64,000 bases of DNA, from positions 144,045,242 to 144,109,241 of the forward strand of contig CM043949.1 of the NCBI GenBank assembly GCA_014529385.2, written 5' to 3'. The DNA comes from Adiantum capillus-veneris (taxonomy: Eukaryota > Streptophyta > Polypodiopsida > Polypodiales > Pteridaceae). Positions 34,500 to 43,657 of the stretch are shown here, piece by piece. Position 1 is the stretch's first letter. Each line of letters starts with the position of its first letter. The notes below the pieces were generated by a model. It had not been told where the DNA came from. It searched no databases and worked only from the letters and a program-made list of their open reading frames with translations. The position numbers and the translations under genes were made by a program.

Positions 34500-34988
34500 T
34501 GTTTAACAATGGCTGAGTGAAAATATACTTCAAAATTTGATGATCAGTACACAATTCGAATTTTGACACCCAACAAAAGAGGACGCCAATGTTTCAATGC
34601 ATAAACAACAGCAAGCAATTCTAGATCATGTGTTGCATAGTTCAATTCATTTCGTCTTAATTTCCTAGACTCATATGTAACCAACTCTTCCTTCTTGTGT
34701 CAAAACACAACCTAGTTGTACACCACTAGTGTCACATGACACAACAAATGGTCTGCCCACGTCAGGAACTTTTAAAACACAATTTTCCACTATTTTAGCC
34801 TTCAAGGTCTCAAAAGCAGTCTCACAGGTATAAGTCACACAAAAACCTTGTCTTTCTTGGTCAATTCGGTCAAAGGACTTGCTCATTTGGTCAATTCTGA
34901 GAGAAGTCTCATTTGGTTCTTGGAACGGATAGAAGATTGTTGCACGATTTGTTGGGCCATTTAAAAATTTTGAAGCGCATTGATTCAT
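34500..34988 (-). pseudogene. C RNase H and RT connection (minus)
   Basis: Frame 34988-34671 carries TAFETLKAKIVENCVL, VPDVGRPFVVSCDTSGVQLG, where the RNase H Asp is in SCDTSG. A shifted frame continues with LNYATHDLELLAVVYALKHW (about 34650-34590). The piece is cut off at about 34928-34990, at the junction with the inverted integrase C-terminus, so no polymerase active site is present. Confidence 0.9.
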
Positions 34989-35332
34989 TAGATTACAAAT
35001 CAGAATTTCCTTCTCATGTTAAAGTGCATCCTGTAATTCATGTGAGTTTATTAAAAGAAGTATATTCGTAATGTGCATCATGTTCTACATGACAACTCTA
35101 AGTTGAAAGATGACGGAACATTGACTGTAGACAAGACTTAGTGCTAGATAGGCGTGTTAAACATCTAAGAAATAGAGACATTGTGGAAGTTTTAGTTAAG
35201 TGGCAGAACTATCCAGTAGAGGATGCATCATGGGTTGATCTTAGTGTTTTGCAAAGAGAATTTTTCTCTCTTTCCAACTCTGAGACAGAGTTAATTTTGA
35301 TAAGGGGAGAATGTAATAGGACTAATTTTTGA
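34928..35332 (+). pseudogene. C integrase C-terminus and chromodomain, right copy (plus)
   Basis: From 34928 the plus strand reads integrase C-terminal sequence (ILKRIDSLDYKSEFPSHVK, VHPVIHVSLLKE), then the chromodomain in 35141-35332: VEVLVKWQNYPVEDASWVD with the conserved aromatic residues and the W-E/V-D type ending. It stops at 35330, just before the LTR. This copy is better preserved than the left one. Confidence 0.9.
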
Positions 35333-36420
35333 AGTTCTTAAAGTCGAGAAGAATGTAGTAGGGCATATTGTTCGTTTAACACGATTTGAAAAATTGTTGA
35401 ATAGTCTACTAAAATAGAGCTTATATGAATGAGTTTGAGATATTAAGAGAGAACATATATTCTTTTTTTAAATAATACACTAAGAAAAAAACGTATTAGA
35501 TAAAGATTAATGAATAACAGATAGTTGTAGACTGTCTATGAACAGTAAAATTGAGATTTTTATTAATATCAATGTTTTATATTTATGTGGTTTTAGCTTA
35601 AAATGCATGGATAGGTTTAAAATAAGTTGTAAAAGTAGTGGAGACCCAAAATAGAGGTTTTAAGAGTTGCGACCTAAAAGTTGCGTTTTTAGCCAAACAG
35701 AGACGTTTTTTGCAATTCTGTCCATGTGGCTTTGTAGAACAGACCTCTTCCTGTCGTTTTGAGTACCTGGATTGCTCTGTTCTAAGTTTGTTTGTAAAAG
35801 TTATGATCAAAACAAACAGAAGGCAGCAGCAGTGTAGTATACACAGGGACAGACAGACATACAACATCATACGGCTCTCCTTGCTATCAACCAAGAAGTG
35901 GATTGTTTCTTCATGGTAGAGTATTGCAATTGAGATTATGAAGGTATATAATTATGTTTTTTTACTTTGATTATCATGTTGAATTGGTTGCACAAGTATG
36001 TTCTTTTGGCTATCTTGTAGGCGATGGAGAAATCAGTGTGTGAAATAGGATCTGTGCAAAGTTTCATGATAAAAATATAACATTCACGGATCGCTTAGCG
36101 ATCACATTTCTTATATTATTCTCGTAGGTTACTTGGTGCAAAAATCGTGCAGGCTTTTCGAGGAAAAGAGGATAAAAGCACGACGGGTGGTGCGTTTGGG
36201 GATCATTCACAGATCTCCTCTTCTCGAGTGCGAGTGCGAGTGAGAAGCTGCATGCAAGCGGAGTGAAGCTCGGGGTGTGGTCATTGAGGTTCGCGCTCCG
36301 TACAACAGAGTGCGCCTATATTCAATTGCTCCTCTGTTGTATCAAAAGTCTGCAAAGATTCATCAATACAAAGATCTCTTTCTCTACCTTTTGCTGTCTA
36401 TCTCTATTATTTGGTTCCTG

Positions 36421-36423
<3 letters not shown>
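35312..36423 (+). repeat. LTR of C, right copy (plus)
   Basis: Begins TGTAATAGGACTAATT after the purine tract GATAAGGGGAGAA and runs to GGTTCCTGTGA, where CT microsatellite begins. It is the inverted counterpart of 31754-32895. The last AACA seen in the left copy is absent. Confidence 0.85.
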
Positions 36424-36458
<35 letters not shown>

Positions 36459-36496
36459 CTTTATCTATCGATCTATATATTTCTCCCTATCTCTTC

Positions 36497-36529
<33 letters not shown>

Positions 36530-36803
36530 TCTCTAACAAATCTAGCAAAATCTAAACACAGAGATACCCTAAAAAATCTAACATTTGCAAACAAGCAGAT
36601 ATTGATTGCCATGCACGAAGAGACATTTCAAGCACGCAACCATTTTTTTCAAATGAACGAGGTATGTCATGATATCTCTATCTTTCGCATCAATTTTTAG
36701 AGTTTATGCATGTACGTGTGTGTGTGTGTGTGTGTGTGTTGTGTGCGTGCGTGTTCCTATGTGTGTGTTTGTGGAGTAGAAAAACAATAGGGAAAGAAGG
36801 GGG

Positions 36804-36838
<35 letters not shown>
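36804..36838 (+). repeat. Poly-G run, 35 bases
   Basis: Longer homologue of the 26-base run at 16079, followed by one C and seven more G. Confidence 0.95.
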
Positions 36839-37579
36839 CGGGGGGGCACTGTTTTGGTGAATACCTTTGGTTGTAGCGTGGTTTCTGGTTAGGTTGAGCT
36901 TCCAATGACGAGCGCAAAAAAAAACCTTCGAGGAGTGCCCGAACATGCGTGTGTGTGTATGTGTTGTGTGTTGTGTTTAAGATGGAGTAAGGAGAGATGG
37001 AGTAGGGAGAGAGGGAGGAGGAGAGAGAGGGAGGAGTGGTGTGGGAGGTGAAGAGGGGGGGGGGGGAGCTTGAGATGTAGAGATGGCGGAGAGGAAGGAG
37101 GGCAGGGTATGCAGTCAAAATGCAGCATACTCTCCCCTCCTCCTCTATTTTAGGTGCCATGAATTATTGCAGATATATCACGCCTATTCTTGCTTCTATT
37201 ACCGTGCCTATTACTGCCACTATTCCCGCGATAATTCATTTCAAATGGATACAAATGTATCCAAGGTTGCAGGGGAGGAGGGGGGGGAGGGGTACAAACC
37301 ACCCCTTCTACCCTTAGATATCAATTATTTCATTTCTTAGCCTTTTGAGTTTTTTATGAAGATTTTTAATTTTTTATATAATATTTTATTTTGTAGTACT
37401 TTTAGATGTTTACTATTTGCATTTTCTAAGTCTACTTTTATTTAATTTATCTTTTAGCACTCATGGTTGTTTATTCTCTTTGAATTTAAGTTCAGTAATT
37501 TTTTTATTAGAATTTAAAACGTTCTCTATTTTATTTTTTTAAAAAAAGGCACATGACTAAATAAAAAATTTATCGCGGT

Positions 37580-38200
37580 GTGTAGGACATCGACTGTGAT
37601 TATCGTGGCCCCCTCTGGAGGCCGTGACCGTGATCGATGGCTCAAGGAAAAATCCCTTGTCCTTACACCAAGTGCAAAAGGGCAATCCCTCGCTTGAGGC
37701 GCGTTGCATTGGAGCACGTGGAGAACGAAAGGGCTTTCGCATCCTTGAAAAAGCCCCATTGGTCTGTGTTTGGTGGTGGTGCATCGGTGCACAAGGCCTA
37801 ACAACAGAGGCAAGAGCTACTAGACGATTTGGGTGCACCGCATGGTGATCCTCCCGTTGGCTCTACATCCACAACTCCTATGGCATCTCAGTTGCACTTT
37901 GAGGTAGAGGATGAGCACATGTTTGACATGTGTGATGAGTGAGTGCGACGTGTGCGAGGAGGACTGTCAGCCCTGCACTCAATGTGTAGCAACAACGGAG
38001 GATAGATTCATGCCGAGTATCGGAACATCTCTTTATGACAGGCACATTATTCGGTGCTTTGGGCATTGTTGGAAGTTCTCAACTTGCAAGTGAAATTCGG
38101 CTGGAGCAATGCAAGTGTCGATGCGCTCCTTGGGTAAGTATGAAATATGGCTTTTTATATACTCTTCATGTGTTGTTCCTTGCCGTCTCCTAGCAATTTT
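37580..38200 (+). pseudogene. CACTA transposase-associated N-terminal region, copy 2
   Basis: Homologous to 16822-17480. The Cys motif is weakened: the plus strand gives CPYTKCKRAIPRLRRVALEH in a shifted frame, and part of the copy 1 sequence (about 35 bases near 17010) is deleted near 37755. The rest of the transposase is absent because similarity ends at the insertion at 38209. Confidence 0.6.
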
Positions 38201-38208
38201 ACTGGTAT

Positions 38209-38345
38209 CACTACAAGAGGCTATTCATATTAGCGACGCTCACACAGCGACGCTCAAAAAAAATATCCCGGCGTCGCTATGAGCGTCGCAAATTTACAAA
38301 GAAATTTGCGACGCTCATAGCGACGCCGGTGGCTAATAAAATAAC
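38209..38345 (+). mobile_element. CACTA-type transposon terminus with subterminal repeats
   Basis: Begins CACTACAAGAGG, the terminal signature of plant CACTA elements, directly where copy 2 of R stops matching copy 1; TAT (38206-38208) would be the 3 bp target duplication. Behind it are several GCGACGCTC and GAGCGTCGC units in both orientations, including a long perfect palindrome CCGGCGTCGCTATGAGCGTC and its complement around a centre near 38297. The opposite terminus (ending in TAGTG with inverted subterminal units) is not seen in the window. Confidence 0.8.
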
Positions 38346-38609
38346 AAGCGCGCCCAAAAACTCAGATCTGAGATCTGAGTTTTTCGGCGCCCTCAAGGAA
38401 GGAGCAGGTAACGCTCTCCCTCTCTCTCTATCTCTCTCTCTCTCTTTTTTTCTCCACACACACACACAAACACACCACACACACACGAGGAGAGGAAGGA
38501 GAGCCAGGTATGCTCCTTCCTCTCCTCATTCTGATGTTCCATTCCCCTCTTTCTCTCTCCGCTCTCTCTTCTCTCTCCACACAACATACAACACAACATA
38601 GTGTTTTGG

Positions 38610-38647
<38 letters not shown>

Positions 38648-39231
38648 AACTGTGCGCTCCTTGCTGCACTGTCGAAGCAAGGGACTTGCCAATACACCGT
38701 ATGCGAGCCAAACGGCTCCAAGCACACAACAAGCCTAAACTAGCAAGCTCAAGAAAACAAAGGGTGTGTCACTCACCGCTCTACGCTCGCCTTCGTGGTG
38801 GATTCCTCGCCGCGATGAAGAAGAAGCTGCAGTCGTGCCGCGCTCAACCGCTTCGCCGCCGTCGTGCCTTCGTAATGCTCGATCGCACACACACTCTCCC
38901 TCTCTCTCTCTCTCTTTCACACACACACACACAAGGAGGTGAAGAAGAAGAAGATGGAGATGGAGCAAGAGCACTCTTCAATTGCACAAATGAGAGAATG
39001 AGTAAAAATTAGGTTTAGTTGGCTTTTATAGGAGCTCACCCCATTCACACTTGGGCGCCCATGCTTAACCAACTAATCCCTTGAATGTCCAAGTTAAAGT
39101 GCGCCTCTCATCGGCGATCACTCTACCTTTCCCTATTGGTCCGACAAGCCCGGTACCTGACTCTACCAAATACATAATACGCGTCCATCGTAGGTGATGG
39201 GTGTCCGTGTGCCGTGAGGGTTAACATGCCC
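38346..39231 (-). repeat. GA/CT-rich segment with a minus-strand TATA box; possible LTR
   Basis: On the minus strand TGTTAACCCTCACGGC (from 39232) follows a purine tract AGGAAGGGGG, and CTATAAAAG lies at about 39027-39035, so this could be an LTR with its promoter. Other contents: a palindrome AACTCAGATCTGAGATCTGAG (near 38365-38390), CT runs and (GA)n at 38613-38642. The left end of such an LTR cannot be fixed. Confidence 0.4.
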
Positions 39232-39232
39232 C

Positions 39233-39350
39233 CTTCCTGATGTAGATTCCGTCCTCGGAAGCTATTGAGTTGAAGCTGGTTCGTCGAGGTGGAAGAGCAT
39301 TTGAGATAATGTCCTTAGCCTTCTTCAGTCACTGCAAAATCAAACAACAT
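39233..39350 (-). other. Short coding-like tail before the outer purine tract of E
   Basis: The minus strand gives LKKAKDIISNALPPRRTSFN and SIASEDGIYIRKGAC, then TAA. It is preceded by an acceptor-like TTTGATTTTGCAG, and the frame at 40855 ends on GTATGATC, which resembles a splice donor, so an intron of about 1.5 kb is conceivable. Similar Ser-Glu-Asp-Gly ends occur at pol termini of some Gypsy elements; this is a weak reading. Confidence 0.3.
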
Positions 39351-40833
39351 TGGCACAGTAATTGCATTCTCTTAAAAAGCATATGCAGTTTTAGGTAGAA
39401 AAATTGATTGGTCAAAGAATTTCAAACAATTTGTTAGCAATGAACATTAAATTGCAATGTAATCAAATGCATAAACAGATGTAAAGGTAAAAAATTAAAC
39501 AAGTCTGGGGTCGCTAATTTGACGGTCGAAAAGCACTAGAGATCGAATATTAATACCATGGGTAAGCTTCTTAATTTTCTGTGGTCAATTAAGTTGTTTA
39601 ATCGCGAGAGCCAAGTATTCATGTTCGAGGGCTGACTAGAGGCTATATCTAGAAAACCTTGTAGTTAAGCTACCATAAAAGGAATTTCTCATGAAATCAT
39701 CGCCTGACTGATTACTTTTTCTTTGACCCCCCAAGGTCTTTTCACATTGATTCAATTATGATGTGTGTGCTTATTTTGTATGCCTTGGGTTTTTTGCTTT
39801 TCAAGGAAAAGCGCCCACACTGGGAACCTCTAGGGCTCTAGTACCATAGGCAATACATGTGAGTGAAGTACCAAATCAAGCTGAGATTTCTCTTCCAGCT
39901 TAAAATTTTACATTGTGGCACTTTGATTTTTTGTTTGTTCATTTTCAGCATTTAAATTTTGTAACTTTGGGGGGTCATATAACACTGTTACCCTCCCCAG
40001 GCTCATCACATTAGTAAACTCCCTTTATAATACTTAAGCTAAAGGTCAATAGGGTTAAGCCCACTAGAAAGCCCTAGTACATTTCATACAATGCTGCCTA
40101 AATCGGATTAAGAACCTAAGTAACCATTGCTTATTAGGAAGGCATTCCCCATGGTATTAAGAGAAGATTTCTAATACCTAGCTTGGTCAAACTAGCTTAG
40201 TCGGACTGCTTGATTTTTAAACCTAGACAAGTGATTATGACAAAACATTACATTGAATTAAATGTTTGATACTAAGCAAATGCGCTGAATATTATGCTAC
40301 CAATCACAATCAAAGCAGACAAACATGGATGCAAAAAGATAAGGGCAATGCTAATGGATAAGAAACACCTGTTTGTGTTGATGGTCGCGCTTGATTTGAA
40401 GTGTGAACGAGAGAAAGGTTCCATGAAGGTCCAAATCCTATCAATAGCAACACGCTCCTGTACACACTAGGAACAAAAAGGAATACCTCCAGGAGGCACA
40501 TCAGTGGAAAAGAGAACTTTGCTAATCACTCAACTCTAAAACAGAAACACTCCTATCGTACTAATCTTACCTACCCTCCATCACTCAAGTGATGAGGATC
40601 AAAGGTGTTTTATGGCATAGGTTTCTGTTTCACTGTACCAGATGTGACATGTGTAGGTCTGAGTCAATGTTTTGACTTTAATGTGCATACTCGTTTGCTA
40701 ATTGCTCTTGCTCTTTTTTTTTTTTTTTTTTTTGTGAGTATAAAGCTTTATATGTACATTCCCTAAGATTGGAATTGAGAGGTCAGGGAAAAAGGTTGAG
40801 AGGGAAACAAATGAATGATGATGTCAGCAAACA
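39351..40833. other. Non-coding part of E (intron or LTR)
   Basis: No gene seen. Contains a minus-strand TATA-like ACATATAAAG (about 40741-40755), a 20-base T run at 40714-40733, and begins on the minus strand with TGTTTGCTG after a purine tract. Confidence 0.5.
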
Positions 40834-40854
40834 CTCCCCCCTTCCTTGGGTAGA

Positions 40855-41556
40855 TCATACCGTTTGAAATGAGCTTGTCACCCTTTGAAACCAATTGTTC
40901 CAGTTGGTAATAGGTGAGGATTTTTGCCAGTAGTTTTCTATTACCCTAGGTGCCTTGTCAAGCTGCAAGGGTGGTAAGGTACTCTCCCAGGATCGAACTT
41001 GAAGTGGTTCATTAGGTGATTCTTGAACACTGGGAGGTGTGGATTCTTTTGTAGCTTCATTGAGGTCCATTACTATAGATGGAGGCGGTGTAGAAGCTTT
41101 TACCTCTATGGATGTATTACATGAGGAGCTAGAATCTTCATGGGACTCCCCCCTTCCTGAGCTAGGTGGAACAAATCGTTCTTTCTTTGGTACCCAAACT
41201 AGCTCGGGAGCGGGTGTGTAGCATTCTGTGATTTTTTTCTTTCCACGATCATTGATTCGTTTTGGAGCTACGGGATTGGGCTCACTTGGGTCAGGTGATA
41301 GGTAAGAGCACAATCTACGTTTTGGCACCCAGATTTGATCATTTCCTTGATAGTAGCCTTGGGCTTCCAATAGTCGTTTAGGGATCCATCGCAACGTTTC
41401 TTACTTTTCTTGGAGTGAGTGGTACGTTTCTTACAAGGTTTCTGTTTTTTAGCACTAGCTATGGTCACTAAAGAAGCTTTAGGGACCCACTTGTATGTTT
41501 TCTTCGTTACATTAGGATGAGTCTTGTCAGAAGCGATATGCATTGCTTGTAGCATT
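40855..41556 (-). pseudogene. W-x-P-K-rich frame downstream of protease in E
   Basis: Two overlapping frames joined by a one-base shift near 41390. They contain four W-x-P-K motifs: YKWVPK near 41490, RWIPK at 41391, IWVPK near 41320 and VWVPK near 41200, spaced by basic and Ser/Pro-rich sequence, and end at TGA 40855. I do not recognise a domain. Position after the protease is where RT would be expected; the composition is closer to a linker or nucleic-acid binding protein. Confidence 0.6.
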
Positions 41557-42942
41557 TTAAGGGTATAGGCATTTCATCCCCTCAGGTGTTACCCAGGTCG
41601 TCCCCCTATTTCCCCAAGTGTCTATGGTTGATGCTAGGTGGACCCAATCCACATTGTCTGATTCAGTCATCCCAGGTAGGATATCCATATAAGGAGAATC
41701 TTGGCCAATGTCTGTATCCTTCTTACAAGTGTAACAATATTGTAGTGGGGCCGAGTGAACTGTGGTGTCAGAGCGATGATCAATAATGGTTTTACTCCCT
41801 AAGGGGTGTACCTTACCAGTCACCAAATCCACTCTAAGGACAGAGTCTTGGAATTGCAAATAGACATGATTTTTAGACCAATCGTGAACCATTTGTGCTT
41901 CCCTCATGAATGGTCGTCCTAAAATCATTTCATATGACATAAGGTGTTTAGAGAAATCCATTACAATGAACGTATGTCGTACCTTGTGTCCTAGAACTTT
42001 GATCTTAAGATCCTTGAGCATCCCCATAGGTTTGGCTATGGTACCATTTGCCATCTTTACCACAATGTTAGTAACACTGAGGCGGGGTTTTCCCATGGAT
42101 TCCCAACAATCTTTTGTAACGATGCTAACTCCCGCACCACCATCAAGAATTCCCTTTATAGTTAATCCCTTGGTAGTGATGGGTAGGGTCGCATTAGACT
42201 CGTCGCCTTCAAAATACTGCCCTAATTCGTTAATGGGTACCTCGATCACAGACTCGTGTCCATCTAAGTCAAGTGATTGCACATGATTTTCCTCATCAAT
42301 CATAATCGAGTCAGGCCTATTTGGTTGCGCAAACTGCGGTAATCCCGTTCGTAGCTCTCCGTTAAGGAATGCTCGAAGTGCAAGGAATAACTCAGGATCT
42401 CCATACAGCTTTGCTATGATCGTGGTTCGGACCTCAGAAGACATGAAGTCCACTAGTTTGGCAACATTCATTGGCGTTTTGCAGGGTGTAGGTCCTTGAC
42501 TAGGAACTGGTGAGGATGGAATCTCATATTCCTCAATGGGATCAGGTATTCCTTCGTTAAACATCCTTTCCAACAAGAAGGGTGTATGCTCACTTTCTGA
42601 TGTCCTGTCCTCACTCCCTTCTTGGATGATACTAGATATGGCTAACGGTCTATGGTTCATGTGGGGTGGATGAACTTGCGTGGGAAACACTGTGTCATGA
42701 ATTTTGACATGCATGGGTTCTGGTTCTAGTTTCCTTTGAGTCTCCTCCACTAAACCTCTTAGATGTTTCACCTGCTTAATCTCGTCTACAGGGTTTGGGT
42801 ACGTCCCAATCTTCTTTTTACGATTTTTCCCTTTTTGCCCCTGCGGTTTATCTTGGGGGTCTTGGATTGGATTTGGAAACACTTGTGGTGTTTTCAGAGG
42901 CTCTTTATGGTTTTCTCTTATTCGGTTTTCATTTGGTTCCAT
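41557..42942 (-). CDS. Retropepsin-like protease polyprotein segment of E (461 codons)
   Basis: The longest clean frame in the window apart from Copia. The protease core lies in the second half: ITTKGLTIKGILDGGAGVSI (active site D-G-G-A, near 42150-42100), MANGTIAKPMGMLKDLKIK, and the C-terminal MILGRPFMREAQMVHDWS (about 41935-41880). The Ser or Thr usual after the catalytic Asp is Gly here. The N-terminal half is Pro/Lys-rich (QDPQDKPQGQKGKNRKKK). ATG 42942 is only the first Met after a stop; it probably continued from the upstream knuckle frame. Confidence 0.8.
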   Translation of the reverse strand: MEPNENRIRENHKEPLKTPQVFPNPIQDPQDKPQGQKGKNRKKKIGTYPNPVDEIKQVKHLRGLVEETQRKLEPEPMHVKIHDTVFPTQVHPPHMNHRPLAISSIIQEGSEDRTSESEHTPFLLERMFNEGIPDPIEEYEIPSSPVPSQGPTPCKTPMNVAKLVDFMSSEVRTTIIAKLYGDPELFLALRAFLNGELRTGLPQFAQPNRPDSIMIDEENHVQSLDLDGHESVIEVPINELGQYFEGDESNATLPITTKGLTIKGILDGGAGVSIVTKDCWESMGKPRLSVTNIVVKMANGTIAKPMGMLKDLKIKVLGHKVRHTFIVMDFSKHLMSYEMILGRPFMREAQMVHDWSKNHVYLQFQDSVLRVDLVTGKVHPLGSKTIIDHRSDTTVHSAPLQYCYTCKKDTDIGQDSPYMDILPGMTESDNVDWVHLASTIDTWGNRGTTWVTPEGMKCLYP

Positions 42943-43057
42943 GTTACGGTTTTCTTGTCGGTCTTTCCCTTTGTGGTATTGGTTCTAGTCTCCATTGTCT
43001 CGACTGAATCTGAATCATCCTCGAGGTCATTCATATACACGGGGTCATCTCCTGTTC

Positions 43058-43657
43058 CTATGTTTGTTTTGGAACTTGGCTTTGAATTTTCCGTATTCTG
43101 CGACTTCTTCCTTCGTGTCTTCTTTTTCTTTGCTTGGATAACTGACGCGGTATCTCTCTCTTCGAGGATATGGCCTGGCCTTGAAGCATGGACCGTGTAA
43201 TCGCATAAGCGGGTGCGACGGGTGGTATTGGCGATGTCACACTAGCAATTTCGACCAAATTCAGGGGTGTGATTTTAGGCGCATTTGGGTTATAGGGGCA
43301 TTGGGCAATCAAGTGATCTATGCCACAACGATTACATGTGAGTATTGGCATTGCAGACGTGCTCCCTTGATTCACTTGCATCTGTGCAGCATTCTTTTGC
43401 AGCCTAATAGGGCACTCCGCTACTCGATGTGGTCCACCACACTCGTAGCATTGAAGAGGTGGCCTCCTAGCCTGGGTGTTGATATTTTGACCTCTGGATG
43501 CGAGAGCAGCAGCTTGATAAACCGGCTTGACTTGTCCCCAACAATCTTCCATGTAGTATATAGGACACTCTTCCAATGTATCAAGTCCGTAGGCAATACT
43601 AGTGTCTATTTCCTCCTCACAGCCATCTGCATAAGCATTTGATGGCTCGCAACCCAC
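43058..43657 (-). pseudogene. Second pair of zinc knuckles of E
   Basis: The frame overlaps the end of the gag frame by 52 bases in another register, so a one-base indel separates them. It has CYECGGPHRVAEC (about 43455-43420) and CNRCGIDHLIAQC (about 43340-43300), both of the form C-x2-C-x3-H-x4-C, followed by a basic Arg/Lys-rich C-terminus. Confidence 0.85.

Larger units (their letters stand above)
31754..36423 (-). mobile_element. Fold-back Gypsy chromovirus derivative C
   Basis: Reading on the minus strand from 34990 leftward: RNase H, integrase, a decayed chromodomain region, then an LTR (32895-31754). From about 34928 rightward the plus strand repeats the end of integrase, the chromodomain and a second LTR (35312-36423). 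The outer about 1.5 kb on each side therefore form terminal inverted repeats, while 33290-34928 is single-copy. Gag, protease and most of RT are missing. The ends lie in GT or CT microsatellite, and copy 1 of R is the empty site. Confidence 0.9.
36424..38208. repeat. Repeat R, copy 2, right part
   Basis: Matches 15511-17483 of copy 1. It includes CT runs (36425-36455, 36498-36533), a (GT)n (36719-36739), a 35-base G run (36804-36838), G-rich 37050-37070, an AT-rich block and the transposase-associated region. It ends at TACTGGTAT (38208). Confidence 0.92.

Noticed and set aside
36690-37160. Pro/His/Thr-rich minus-strand frames
   Set aside because: Reverse complements of poly-G and (GT)n tracts in repeat R.
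41268-41555. A fifth W-x-P-K motif (YWKPK) in the 41555-41268 frame
   Set aside because: It lies after the frameshift, where the neighbouring frame (RWIPK) is the genuine continuation; chance out-of-frame match.
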